Positions 45,557 through 54,021 are shown, numbered from the stretch's first letter. The stretch is DNA of 64,000 nucleotides from Pseudomonas oryzihabitans (GCF_024652905.1 NZ_CP102428.1:2864501-2928500); one strand, 5' to 3'. Made by a program: numbers and translations. Notes: generated by a model from the sequence alone, not told the origin.

Positions 45557-45760
45557 TCAGCAGCAGCGGATGGCGCCCGACTTGCCGCCACCGTAACGCG
45601 CCTCCTGGCGCTCACGGAAGAAGGCTTCGTAGCTCATCACCGGCTGGTCCGGGTGCTTGCCGCGCATGTGCTCGACATAGGTGTCGTAGTCGGGCATGCC
45701 CACCAGCATCTTGGCGGCCTGCCCGAGGTATTTGCCCATGCGACCCAGGTCATTGAACAT
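45557..45760 (-). CDS. yjiX: YjiX/YbdD family small protein (DUF466)
   Basis: A 67-residue protein of the YbdD/YjiX family, which always accompanies CstA/BtsT transporters. The sequence [19 protein letters not shown] (22-40) followed by [11 protein letters not shown] and a terminal RCC is diagnostic. It lies 12 bp after cstA. Its biochemical role is not known; genetic data elsewhere link YbdD to CstA-dependent pyruvate uptake. Confidence 0.92.
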   Translation of the reverse strand: MFNDLGRMGKYLGQAAKMLVGMPDYDTYVEHMRGKHPDQPVMSYEAFFRERQEARYGGGKSGAIRCC

Positions 45761-45772
45761 GAAGATTCTCCT

Positions 45773-47830
45773 TTAGGCGCCCGCTACCGGCTGGAAGGGG
45801 GTCTCGCGATCGGTCCGCTCGGGCTTGGCCAGCGCAGCGCGACCGACCTTGATGGAAAAGAACAGGATGCTCATCACCACCACCAGGAACAGCACCGACA
45901 GGGTGGCGTTGGTGTAGGCGTTGAAGACGATGTGCTGCATCTGTTCCATGCTCTTGGCCGGGGCGATCACCTGCCCCTGGGCCATGGCGGTGCTGTACTT
46001 CTTGGCCAGGGCCAGGAAGCCGACCGCCGGATTCGAATCGAACAGCTTGATCAGGCTGGCGGTGGTGGTGCAGATCAGCAGCCAGACGGCCGGCACCAGG
46101 GTGACCCAGACATAGCGCTGGCGCTTCATCTTGATCAGCACCACCGAGCCCAGCATCAGGGCGATACCGGCGAGCATCTGGTTGGAGATACCGAACAGCG
46201 GCCAGAGGGTGTTGATGCCACCCAGCGGATCGACCACGCCCTGATACAGCAGCCAGCCCCAGAGGGCGACGCAACCGGCGGTGCCGATGACGTTGGCGGT
46301 CCAGGAGTCGGTCTTCTTCAGCGCCGGCACGAAGCTGCCCAGCAGGTCCTGCAGCATGAAGCGTCCGGCGCGGGTACCGGCGTCCACCGCGGTGAGGATG
46401 AACAGCGCCTCGAACAGGATGGCGAAGTGGTACCAGAAGGCCATGGTGTTCTCGCCCGGCAGCACGTTGTGCATGATCTGGGCGATGCCCACCGCCAGGG
46501 TGGGAGCACCACCGGCACGGGCCAGGATGGTGTGCTCACCGATCTCGGTGGCGGTGGCCTGCAGCATCTCGGGCGTCACCACGAAGCCCCAGGTGCTGAT
46601 CTTGGCGGCCACCGACACCACGTCGGCGCCGACCACGGCGGCCGGGCTGTTCATGGCGAAGTAGACGCCGGGCTCGATCACCGAGGCGGCGACCATGGCC
46701 ATGATGGCGACAAAGGACTCCATCAGCATGGCGCCGTAGCCGATGTAGCGGGCATGGGTTTCCTTGGCGATCAGCTTGGGCGTGGTGCCCGAGCTGATCA
46801 GCGCATGGAAGCCGGACACCGCGCCACAGGCGATGGTGATGAACAGGAAGGGGAACAGGGTGCCCTTCCACACCGGACCGGTGCCGTCGACGAACTGGGT
46901 CAGGGCCGGCATCTTGAGCATCGGCATGGTCACCAGGATGCCGATGGCCAGGGCGATAATGGTGCCGATCTTGAGGAAGGTGGACAGGTAGTCACGCGGA
47001 GCCAGCACCAGCCAGACCGGCAGCACGGCGGCGACGAAGCCGTAGCCGATCAGCATCCAGGTGATCTGCACGCCGGTGAAGGTGAAGGCCGGACCCCAGA
47101 CCGGATCGGCGGCGACCAGGCCGCCCACCCAGATGGACGCCAGCAGCAGCACCACCCCAATCAGCGAGATCTCGCCGATGCGACCGGGGCGGATGTATCT
47201 CATGTAGACGCCCATGAACATGGCGATCGGCAGGGTGGCGATCACCGTGAACATGCCCCAGGGGCTCTCGGCCAGGGCCTTGACCACGATCAGCGCCAGC
47301 ACCGCGAGGATGATGATCATGATCAGGAAGCAGCCGAACAGGGCGATGGTGCCAGGGATGCGTCCCATTTCCTCGCGCACCATGTCGCCCAGGGAGCGAC
47401 CGTTGCGGCGGGTGGAGAGGAACAGGATCATGAAGTCCTGCACCGCGCCGGCGAAGACCACCCCGGCGATCAGCCAGAGGGTGCCGGGCAGATAGCCCAT
47501 CTGGGCGGCGAGCACGGGACCGACCAGCGGACCGGCACCGGCGATGGCGGCGAAGTGGTGGCCGAAGAGGATGTGCTTGTTGGTGGGGACGTAGTCCAGA
47601 CCGTCGTTGTTGAGCACGGCGGGCGTGGCCCGTCTGGCGTCGAGGCCCATCACCTTGGTGGCGATGAACAGGCTGTAGTAGCGGTAGGCAACGAGGTAGA
47701 TCGCCACGGCGGCGACCACAATCCAGAGGGCGTTGATCGCTTCGCCTCGACTCAGCGCCACGGTACCCAGCGCGAAGGCGCCCAGTACGGCAACGGCGAA
47801 CCAGGCTAGATGGCTGGCCATTCGGGTCAT
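45773..47830 (-). CDS. cstA: carbon starvation protein CstA / BtsT-type pyruvate or peptide transporter
   Basis: A 685-residue inner-membrane transporter of the CstA family with about 16 membrane helices. Hallmarks are NDGLDYVPTNKHILFGHHFAAIAGAGPLVGPVLAAQMGYLPG (about 65-106) and the CstA-specific blocks GLWPLFGISNQMLAGIAL near residue 575. CstA and BtsT take up pyruvate and, in some bacteria, peptides. ATG 47830 has AGGAG. The operon order cstA-yjiX-yjiA matches E. coli btsT; a divergent two-component system lies 165 bp upstream and is the likely regulator. Confidence 0.94.
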   Translation of the reverse strand: MTRMASHLAWFAVAVLGAFALGTVALSRGEAINALWIVVAAVAIYLVAYRYYSLFIATKVMGLDARRATPAVLNNDGLDYVPTNKHILFGHHFAAIAGAGPLVGPVLAAQMGYLPGTLWLIAGVVFAGAVQDFMILFLSTRRNGRSLGDMVREEMGRIPGTIALFGCFLIMIIILAVLALIVVKALAESPWGMFTVIATLPIAMFMGVYMRYIRPGRIGEISLIGVVLLLASIWVGGLVAADPVWGPAFTFTGVQITWMLIGYGFVAAVLPVWLVLAPRDYLSTFLKIGTIIALAIGILVTMPMLKMPALTQFVDGTGPVWKGTLFPFLFITIACGAVSGFHALISSGTTPKLIAKETHARYIGYGAMLMESFVAIMAMVAASVIEPGVYFAMNSPAAVVGADVVSVAAKISTWGFVVTPEMLQATATEIGEHTILARAGGAPTLAVGIAQIMHNVLPGENTMAFWYHFAILFEALFILTAVDAGTRAGRFMLQDLLGSFVPALKKTDSWTANVIGTAGCVALWGWLLYQGVVDPLGGINTLWPLFGISNQMLAGIALMLGSVVLIKMKRQRYVWVTLVPAVWLLICTTTASLIKLFDSNPAVGFLALAKKYSTAMAQGQVIAPAKSMEQMQHIVFNAYTNATLSVLFLVVVMSILFFSIKVGRAALAKPERTDRETPFQPVAGA

Positions 47831-47950
47831 GCTTGTTCTCCTGCCGCGCATCTGTGACCGCGGCGATACTTGTTATTGTGAGAGCCCACAGCGGAGCCAT
47901 ATTACTATCGGCGGCTCGACGCGACAGCGAAATTCGCAGAACTACCCAAG

Positions 47951-47978
47951 GCCCGCTACGTAGTTCTACGTAGCGGGC
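47951..47978. promoter_or_regulatory. perfect palindrome / tandem CTACGTAG sites between cstA and the kinase gene
   Basis: GCCCGCTACGTA (47951-47962) and TACGTAGCGGGC (47967-47978) form a 12-bp perfect inverted repeat. It contains CTACGTAG twice (47956-47963, 47966-47973), each itself a palindrome. It lies 18 bp before the histidine-kinase ATG and about 120 bp from the cstA start. This looks like an operator for a dimeric regulator, such as the LuxR-type protein encoded at 49366, or an mRNA leader hairpin. Confidence 0.6.
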
Positions 47979-47995
47979 AGTCCGGACAGGTGCCG

Positions 47996-49369
47996 ATGCA
48001 ACTCAAATACAAGATGGTCGCCCTCGGCCTCCTGCCGCTCCTGCTGGCGGTGGCAGCGGTCTGCCTGGTGGTGTTGGAACAGAGCCAGCGCCTGGGCGAG
48101 CAGCAGGCGCGCCTGCTCGAACACAGCATCCTCGGCAGCAAGAAGACCGAGTTGCGCAACTATGTGGAGATGGGCGTCAGTGCCATCCAGCCCCTGTATG
48201 GCAGCGGCCGCGACGACGACGAAACCCGGGCCAGGGTACTGGCGCTGCTGGCCAGTCTGAATTTCGGCAGCGACGGCTACTTCTTCGTCTACGACCAGCA
48301 TGGCCGCAACCTCATGCATCCACGCCAGCCCGAATTGGTCGGGCGCGACCTCTGGCAACTGACCGACGGCAACGGCCTGCTGGTGATCCAGGCGCTGCTC
48401 AAGAGCGCCCGCGAAGGCGACGGCTTCCAGCGCTATGGCTGGCAGAAGCCTTCCAGTGGGCAGATGGCGGAAAAGCTGGCCTACGTGACCCAGCTAGAGC
48501 GTTGGGGTTGGGTGCTGGGCACCGGCCTCTATCTGGATGACGTGGACGCCGCCCTCGCCCAGGTGCGCCACGACGTGGCCGCCGGCATCCGCACGACCCT
48601 GTTGGCCAGCGCCGGGGTGGCCCTGGTGGCGGTGCTGCTGGTATTCGCCGGCGGACTGACCCTCAACGTCAGCGAACATCGCCTGGCCGATCGCAAGCTC
48701 AAGCAGCTGACCCAGAGGCTCATCACCTCCCAGGAAGAGGAACGCTCCCGACTGTCACGGGAATTGCACGACGGCATCAGCCAGTTGCTGGTGTCCATCA
48801 AATTCCAGTTCGAGCTGGCCAGCCGCGAGCTCGGCGCGAGCAAGCCCAGCGCCGGCGAGACCCTGCGCGAAGGCACCCAGCGCCTGGCGGCGGCCATCGG
48901 CGAGATCCGTCGCATCTCCCACGACCTGCACCCTTCGCTGCTGGATACCCTCGGCCTGCCTGCCGCCCTGGGCCAGCTGGTGGAGGAGTTCCGCCAGCGC
49001 AGCGGCCTGAACGTGGACTATCGGCAGACCCTCGACGACAGTCCCGCCGGCGGCGACATGGACGTCGCCCTGTTCCGTATCGTCCAGGAGGCCCTGACCA
49101 ACATCGAACGCCATGCCGCGGCCCAGCGGGTGGTCATCGACCTGCAGCGGCGCGGGCGCTGGATCTGCCTGACCGTGCACGATGATGGCCGCGGCTTCGA
49201 TACCGGCCAGGTGGAACGCCTCAGCGGCGGCATCGGCCTGCGTAACATCCGTGAGCGGGTGGAGCTGTTCGGCGGTCGTTGCGCCATCCAGTCCGGGCCC
49301 GGCGGCACGACCCTGGACGTGGTTCTGCTACGCTCGGACCTCCCGGCCGACGAGGAAAGCCCGACATGA
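47996..49369 (+). CDS. Cache-domain sensor histidine kinase (HisKA_3, NarX-like)
   Basis: A 457-residue inner-membrane kinase. TM1 is residues 8-27; a periplasmic single Cache domain (about 30-195) contains GSDGYFFVYDQHGRNLMHP and WGWVLGTGLYLDD; TM2 is about 198-224. The HisKA_3 phosphorylation site is His258 (SRELHDGISQ), followed by the ATPase motifs VQEALTNIERHA and DDGRGF. Cache domains of this kind bind small carboxylates, which fits control of the divergent pyruvate-type transporter cstA. ATG 47996 is preferred to GTG 47990 because ACAGG is then correctly spaced. Stop overlaps the regulator start (ATGA). Confidence 0.92.
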   Translation: MQLKYKMVALGLLPLLLAVAAVCLVVLEQSQRLGEQQARLLEHSILGSKKTELRNYVEMGVSAIQPLYGSGRDDDETRARVLALLASLNFGSDGYFFVYDQHGRNLMHPRQPELVGRDLWQLTDGNGLLVIQALLKSAREGDGFQRYGWQKPSSGQMAEKLAYVTQLERWGWVLGTGLYLDDVDAALAQVRHDVAAGIRTTLLASAGVALVAVLLVFAGGLTLNVSEHRLADRKLKQLTQRLITSQEEERSRLSRELHDGISQLLVSIKFQFELASRELGASKPSAGETLREGTQRLAAAIGEIRRISHDLHPSLLDTLGLPAALGQLVEEFRQRSGLNVDYRQTLDDSPAGGDMDVALFRIVQEALTNIERHAAAQRVVIDLQRRGRWICLTVHDDGRGFDTGQVERLSGGIGLRNIRERVELFGGRCAIQSGPGGTTLDVVLLRSDLPADEESPT

Positions 49370-50004
49370 CGCCCATCCGCATCCTCCTGGTCGACGACCA
49401 TGCCCTGGTCCGCGCCGGCGTGCGGGCGTTGCTGGGCACCATCGAGCGCTTCGCGGTGGTCGGCGAGGCCGGTAGCGGCGCGGAAGCCCTCGATCTGCTG
49501 GCGCGTCTCGATCCGGACATCCTGCTGGTGGACATCGGCCTCAAGGACATCAACGGCCTGGAGCTGACTGCCCTGATCGCCGAACGCGCACCCCGTGCCC
49601 GGGTGTTGATCCTGAGCATGTACGACAATCGCGAATACGTCAGTACCTCGCTGCGGGTGGGCGCGGCCGGCTATGTACTCAAGGATGCCCCCTCGGAGGA
49701 AATCATCGCCGCGGTGGAAGCCCTGGCGGTCGGCGGACGCTTCTACAGCAGCGCCATCGCGGCCCGCCTGGGTGAAGGGGGGACCCACGAAGGGGAACTC
49801 ACCCCCCGGGAACGCCAGGTGCTGTTGCTCATGGCCCAGGGCCTCAACAACAAGACCATGGCGCAGCAGCTGGGGCTCAGCGTGCGGACGGTGGAGACCC
49901 ATCGCCTGAGCATCCGCCGCAAGCTGGACATCCAGAAGCCGGCCGATCTGGTCCGCCATGCGCGCGAGTACGGCTGGCGCCCCGAAGGTGCGTCCAACGT
50001 CTGA
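49366..50004 (+). CDS. LuxR/FixJ-type response regulator
   Basis: A 212-residue NarL/FixJ response regulator. The receiver has Asp10-Asp11 and the phosphorylation site Asp56 (LLVDIGLKD); residues 145-187 hold the LuxR helix-turn-helix LTPRERQVLLLMAQGLNNKTMAQQL. Overlaps its kinase by 4 bp, so they are a two-component pair. It probably binds the palindrome at 47951-47978 and regulates cstA-yjiX-yjiA and perhaps its own operon; this is inferred from position only. Confidence 0.93.
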   Translation: MTPIRILLVDDHALVRAGVRALLGTIERFAVVGEAGSGAEALDLLARLDPDILLVDIGLKDINGLELTALIAERAPRARVLILSMYDNREYVSTSLRVGAAGYVLKDAPSEEIIAAVEALAVGGRFYSSAIAARLGEGGTHEGELTPRERQVLLLMAQGLNNKTMAQQLGLSVRTVETHRLSIRRKLDIQKPADLVRHAREYGWRPEGASNV

Positions 50005-50150
50005 CCAGCAGGCCGCTGCTCGCGCCCAGGCGACCAATGAGCCCTCTCCTTCTGGCTCCGCCGGTCACCGCCGGCTACCCTTCCAGGAGTAGTCGATACG
50101 AGACGGCCCCGGTCGTCTACAGTGATCAGGAAACCTCAGGAAGACCTTCC

Positions 50151-50516
50151 ATGAACGACACCAACGAGCGTCGCCGCTTTACCCGTTTCACCTTCGATGC
50201 CCCTGCGCAGTTGCACCAGGGTGAGCGCCAGTGGGCGGCGCCCGTGGACGACATCTCGCTCAAGGGCGTGCTGCTGGCCCGACCTGCCGATTGGTCGAAT
50301 CAGTCACGCGCGGCCTATGAGTTACGCATCCGGCTCAATGACGAGACCCAGGTGACCATGGGCGTGGAGCTGGTACGGGAAACCCCGGAGCAACTGGCCT
50401 TCGCCTGTCGCCAGATCGACCTGGATTCCATCAGCCACCTGCGCCGGCTGGTAGAACTGAACCTCGGCGACGAGACCCTGCTGGAGCGCGAGTTGGCAGC
50501 GTTGGGTACACCCTGA
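50151..50516 (+). CDS. PilZ domain protein (c-di-GMP receptor)
   Basis: A 121-residue single-domain PilZ protein. Both c-di-GMP contact motifs are present: RRRFTR (7-12) for RxxxR and DISLKG (34-39) for D/NxSxxG. It is expected to bind c-di-GMP in the cytoplasm and control a motility or polysaccharide target. AGGAAG is upstream of ATG 50151; the earlier open frame is unrelated. Palindromic repeats follow its stop. Confidence 0.92.
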   Translation: MNDTNERRRFTRFTFDAPAQLHQGERQWAAPVDDISLKGVLLARPADWSNQSRAAYELRIRLNDETQVTMGVELVRETPEQLAFACRQIDLDSISHLRRLVELNLGDETLLERELAALGTP

Positions 50517-50531
50517 GCGAGGCCTTGCCAA

Positions 50532-50621
50532 GGTGGGTTGAGCGAAAGCGAAGCCTAACGGTGCGCGAGTTCAACCCTGGTTGTTGGGCTTCGACGATGG
50601 AGCCGTCTCAGCCCAACCTAC
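50532..50621 (-). repeat. palindromic repeat family A, copy 4
   Basis: A 90-bp element with GTGGGTTGAGCGAAAGCGAAG on the left and TGTTGGGCTTCGACGATGG-AGCCGTCTCA-CCCAACCTACG-type arms on the right. It starts 16 bp after the PilZ gene and is in tandem with copies 5 and 6 at a period of about 107 bp. Confidence 0.9.
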
Positions 50622-50639
50622 GGCATCGATAGCCTCATG

Positions 50640-50730
50640 GATTGGGTTTAGCGAAAGCGAAGCCCAACGGTGCTTGGGTCTGAATCCGCCTGCTGGGCTT
50701 CGACGGTGGAGCCGTCTCAACCCAACCTAC
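50640..50730 (-). repeat. palindromic repeat family A, copy 5
   Basis: A 91-bp tandem copy with TTGGGTTTAGCGAAAGCGAAG left and CTGGGCTTCGACGGTGG-CGTCTCAACCCAACCTAC right arms. The link GCATCGATAGCCTC before it (50622-50635) recurs after it (50732-50745). Confidence 0.9.
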
Positions 50731-50744
50731 TGCATCGATAGCCT

Positions 50745-50778
50745 CGTAGGTTGGGTTGAGCGAAAGCGAAGCCCAACG
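50745..50778 (+). repeat. palindromic repeat family A, copy 6 (half unit)
   Basis: CGTAGGTTGGGTTGAGCGAA followed by AGCGAAGCCCAACG: the left half of a family A element only. It ends 4 bp before the copB stop codon, so the right half is missing or was never acquired. Confidence 0.85.
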
Positions 50779-50782
50779 GCGC

Positions 50783-51493
50783 TTAGAACTCCAGATGCAG
50801 ACCCACCACCAGCCGGGCGTCGTGGGTGTCTTCGCCCTCTTCGCGCGCCATGGCGGCGGTGTTGCCGTGGGTCGCGTTCCAGGATACCCCGACATAGGGC
50901 GCCACCTCCGGGGTCACCTGATACCTCAGGCGCAGCCCGGCTTCGCTTTCGGCGAAGCCGGCGCCCTGGCCACGGGCCTCGTCGTTGCGACCGTAGAAAT
51001 TGAGCTCGGTGTGGGGCTGCAGGATCAGCCGCTGGGTCAGGGCCCAGTCGTATTCGGCCTCCAGACGCAGGGCGGTCTGGTTGTTCTCGCCAAGGAAAGC
51101 GGTGATCTCGATGTCGAGATCCTCGGGATCGTGCTCCTGGATCCCCAGGGCGGCCCAGGTCTGCGGCGAGCCGGGTTTGAAATCCTGGCGAATGCCGGCC
51201 ACGCTGCCCCAGCCCTTGGCCAGCGCGTGCCCCCAGAGGGCCTGCACCTCGGCCTGCTCGGTGTGGCCATTGGTGCGTTCGCCCTGGCTGCGGAAATCCA
51301 GCCGATTGGCGCCACCGCCAAGGGCCCAGCCTTCCAGATCCCAGTTGAAGACACTGCCCTCGTCGGCGTGCTGCCATTCCAGCTGATCCACCTCCAGGCT
51401 GGCCGGGGCGGAACTGCTGGGATCGGCGGCCTGCACCAGGGTGCTGATAGCAAAGCTGGCAAAGAGTACGGAAAGCGGGAGCAGACGAGACAT
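50783..51493 (-). CDS. copB: copper resistance protein B (outer-membrane CopB/PcoB family), orphan
   Basis: A 236-residue outer-membrane protein of the CopB/PcoB family. A signal peptide (1-22, ISTLVQA cleavage) is followed by a beta-barrel with the family signatures DWDLEG-like [23 protein letters not shown] (about 51-73) and [14 protein letters not shown]. It ends in LHLEF with the aromatic C-terminal residue of outer-membrane barrels. It lacks the long Met/His-rich N-terminal region of plasmid CopB, so it is a short form. No copA, copC or copRS gene is adjacent; the upstream neighbour is radA. Confidence 0.88.
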   Translation of the reverse strand: MSRLLPLSVLFASFAISTLVQAADPSSSAPASLEVDQLEWQHADEGSVFNWDLEGWALGGGANRLDFRSQGERTNGHTEQAEVQALWGHALAKGWGSVAGIRQDFKPGSPQTWAALGIQEHDPEDLDIEITAFLGENNQTALRLEAEYDWALTQRLILQPHTELNFYGRNDEARGQGAGFAESEAGLRLRYQVTPEVAPYVGVSWNATHGNTAAMAREEGEDTHDARLVVGLHLEF

Positions 51494-51579
51494 GGCGGGT
51501 ATCCAGGGTCATGGAAGCGCCTGATAGACCACCCTGCCCCACCGAGAGTTTTAAAAAATATTACAAAGGCCGCGCCAGG

Positions 51580-52941
51580 CTATTCGAACAGTGCATCCAG
51601 TGCCTGCTCCAATCGAGTCACGGCCACCACCTGCAGACCGGGCGGCGGATCCTTGGGCGCGTTGCCCTTGGGCACGATGGCGCGCTTGAAGCCGTGCTTG
51701 GCCGCTTCCTTGAGACGCTCCTGGCCACTGGGTACCGGACGGATTTCGCCGGACAGGCCGATCTCGCCGAACACCAGCAGATCGTGCGGCAGTGCGCGGT
51801 CCCTCAGGCTGGAGATCACCGCCGACATCAGCGCCAGGTCCACCGCCGTCTCCAGCACCTTGACCCCGCCGACCACGTTGATGAAGACGTCCTGGTCGTA
51901 GGTGGGGATGCTGCCGTGACGGTGCAGCACCGCCAGCAGCATGGCCAGGCGATTCTGGTCCAGGCCCACGGTGACCCGGCGCGGGTTGGCCAGGTGACTG
52001 GTGTCCACCAGCGCCTGCACCTCCACCAGCATGGGCCGCGAACCCTCCCAGGTCGCCATGACCACACTGCCCGCCACTGCCTCCTGGGCACGATTGAGAA
52101 AGATCGCCGAAGGGTTGGAAACCTCCTTGAGGCCTTTATCGGTCATGCCGAACACGCCCAGCTCGTTGACCGCGCCGAAGCGATTCTTCACCGCTCTGAG
52201 CATGCGCAGACGGCCGTCCGATTCGCCCTCGAAATAGAGCACGGTGTCGACCATGTGCTCCAGCACCCGTGGTCCGGCCAGGGCGCCTTCCTTGGTGACG
52301 TGGCCAACCAGAAAGATGGCGGTACCGGTCTGCTTGGCGAAACGTACCAGCAGGGCCGCGCTCTCGCGCACCTGGGCCACGCCACCTGGGGCGGATTGCA
52401 GTTGCTCGGTGAAGATGGTCTGGATGGAGTCGATCACCATGACCCGCGGCTTTTCCTGGCGGGCGGTGGCGACGATGGTCTCGATGCAGGTCTCGGTCAT
52501 GACCTTGAGCTTGTCTTCCGGCAGACCCAGGCGCCGGGCGCGCATGGCCACCTGTTGCTGGGATTCCTCGCCGGTGACATAGAGCGCTGGCATGCGCGCG
52601 GCCAGATGACAGAGGGTCTGCAGCAGGATGGTGGACTTGCCGATGCCGGGATCACCGCCGATCAGCACCACGGAGCCGTCCACCAGGCCGCCACCCAGCA
52701 CCCGGTCGAGTTCGGTGGAATCGGTGGTGAAGCGCGGGGTTTCCTCGACGCTGACCTCGGCCAGGGTCTTGATGGTCGCCTGCGCCCCGGCCCAGCCAGC
52801 GCGCCCGGAGGGTACGGCGGAGGTCTCGACGACGGTTTCCACCAGGGTGTTCCAGGCACCGCACTCGCCGCACTGACCCGCCCACTTGGGAAAGGTGGCG
52901 CCGCATTCGGTGCAGCCGTAGAGACGCTTGGCCTTGGCCAT
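51580..52941 (-). CDS. radA: DNA repair protein RadA
   Basis: A 453-residue RadA/Sms, which helps RecA by driving D-loop extension in recombination. An N-terminal zinc finger (Cys10, Cys13, Cys24, Cys27) is followed by a RecA-like ATPase with Walker A GDPGIGKST (96-104) and the RadA-specific KNRFG motif at 252-256, then a Lon-like C-terminal domain ending at residue 453. ATG 52941 (MAKAKRLYGC) was chosen over upstream codons. An 86-bp spacer separates it from copB. Confidence 0.95.
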   Translation of the reverse strand: MAKAKRLYGCTECGATFPKWAGQCGECGAWNTLVETVVETSAVPSGRAGWAGAQATIKTLAEVSVEETPRFTTDSTELDRVLGGGLVDGSVVLIGGDPGIGKSTILLQTLCHLAARMPALYVTGEESQQQVAMRARRLGLPEDKLKVMTETCIETIVATARQEKPRVMVIDSIQTIFTEQLQSAPGGVAQVRESAALLVRFAKQTGTAIFLVGHVTKEGALAGPRVLEHMVDTVLYFEGESDGRLRMLRAVKNRFGAVNELGVFGMTDKGLKEVSNPSAIFLNRAQEAVAGSVVMATWEGSRPMLVEVQALVDTSHLANPRRVTVGLDQNRLAMLLAVLHRHGSIPTYDQDVFINVVGGVKVLETAVDLALMSAVISSLRDRALPHDLLVFGEIGLSGEIRPVPSGQERLKEAAKHGFKRAIVPKGNAPKDPPPGLQVVAVTRLEQALDALFE

Positions 52942-53003
52942 GGCGGAATTCTCCAGTCGAGAAAGGAAGGTTCCCAGCATATCACGACTGGATGCATAGA
53001 CAG

Positions 53004-53034
53004 TAAAAAGGCGCGATCCCAGGGGAGCGCGCCT
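53004..53034 (-). terminator. terminator downstream of the gene at 53057
   Basis: AGGCGCG (53009-53015) and CGCGCCT (53028-53034) form a stem; on the minus strand CTTTTTACTG follows. It separates the small periplasmic gene from radA. Confidence 0.85.
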
Positions 53035-53056
53035 CTCTCAAAAGCGGGCTTGAGCC

Positions 53057-53326
53057 TTAGTTACCCTCGCCACCCGGCTGACGCAGCATGGTCAGGGCCT
53101 GGTTGGCCTGGGCGATGCACTTCTTCTCATCGCCGGCCTTCTGGGCGGCCATGGCGTTCTTGCGGAAGTCGGCGATCTGCTGGGCCTGGGAGCTGCCCGG
53201 GCCGATCATGTTGGTCTTCATCTTGCTGGCGTCATCCAGCTTCTGCAACTGCACCGCGCACAGATCCTTGGCGAACACAGGGGCGGTGGCGAACATCATT
53301 AGGGCGATCAGGGCGGTACGCTTCAT
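53057..53326 (-). CDS. small exported protein of unknown function
   Basis: An 89-residue protein with a Sec signal peptide (MKRTALIALMMFATAPVFA, cleavage before KDLC) and a mature part of about 70 residues with two cysteines (DLCAVQ and EKKCIAQ), probably a periplasmic disulfide. The mature part looks mostly helical. ATG 53326 has GAGG upstream; the longer open frame adds unrelated residues. It has its own terminator. I do not recognise the family; comparable short proteins are common in pseudomonads. Confidence 0.75.
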   Translation of the reverse strand: MKRTALIALMMFATAPVFAKDLCAVQLQKLDDASKMKTNMIGPGSSQAQQIADFRKNAMAAQKAGDEKKCIAQANQALTMLRQPGGEGN

Positions 53327-53476
53327 GGGGACATCCTCATTGGGGAGGGCCAGGTAGGCCGGATAAACCTCGCTCACCCCACGAAACTCGTCTGGGGTAA
53401 CCCATTGACCGTCAGGCATCGTTGGTCGTTCAGCGTGCCATCATCGGCGTTTACCCTCGGGCCAGCTGCTCTGGGA

Positions 53477-53686
53477 CTAGTGCTTGAGCGTCGAAATCAT
53501 CGCCGCATCGCCACGCATCCAGACCGGCAACGCCTGTTGCCAACGCTCCTGTTCGAGCAGTTGCAGGTCGGCCAAAAGTCGGCTGTATTCGGCGAATTCC
53601 TGTTGGACGCGACGGCGTTGCGCGTCCACGGCCGCTTCGGTGATCCACAGGTGCCACTGCTGGTACATCGCCACTTCGTCGGTCAT
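53477..53686 (-). CDS. small hypothetical protein
   Basis: A 69-residue cytoplasmic protein, aromatic- and Gln/Glu-rich (YQQWHLW, EQERWQQAL). It begins MTDEVAMYQQW with a strong GAGGAG ribosome site seven bases before the ATG at 53686, which is why I call it a real gene rather than the longer frame to 53779. It lies between two other short reverse-strand genes. No family recognised. Confidence 0.65.
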   Translation of the reverse strand: MTDEVAMYQQWHLWITEAAVDAQRRRVQQEFAEYSRLLADLQLLEQERWQQALPVWMRGDAAMISTLKH

Positions 53687-53781
53687 CGGCTCCTCTCCTG
53701 GGAGGCCATGATGGCAACGCCGGCGGCCCTTGCCAATCGCACTAAGGTGGGGCTCGACCCTGCAGATCGAGCCCGACACAG

Positions 53782-54021
53782 CTAGGACGGGTATTTCAGC
53801 TGCTGAGCGATTTTGTCCTTGAGCAGGACACGCTCACGACGCAGACGACCCAACTCCTCGTCGCCGCTGGATTCTTCCACTTCTTCCAGATCGAGGATCT
53901 GCTGATCGAGCTTCGCGTAGTCTTCCAGCAGCTTGGCGAAGGCCGCATCGGTCTGGGGACGGCTGTCCAGCTGCTCGGCGTATTCGGGAAAGTCTTTGTG
54001 CAGGTCGTGTTTGGCAACCAT
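53782..54021 (-). CDS. YdcH family (DUF465) small protein
   Basis: A 79-residue coiled-coil protein of the DUF465/YdcH family. The sequence MVAKHDLHKDFPEYAEQLDSR followed by LRRERVLLKDKIAQQLK at the end is typical. AAGGAG stands nine bases before ATG 54021. It is divergent from mscL. Function of the family is unknown. Confidence 0.88.
   Translation of the reverse strand: MVAKHDLHKDFPEYAEQLDSRPQTDAAFAKLLEDYAKLDQQILDLEEVEESSGDEELGRLRRERVLLKDKIAQQLKYPS

Noticed and set aside
45653-47809. A 718-codon open frame antisense to cstA
   Set aside because: Same GC-shadow composition, rich in Gly, His, Gln and Asp, without a domain; cstA is clear on the other strand.
50532-50778. Possible CRISPR array
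   Set aside because: Only two and a half units of about 107 bp that are themselves palindromic, with a nearly constant link instead of unique spacers, and no cas genes.
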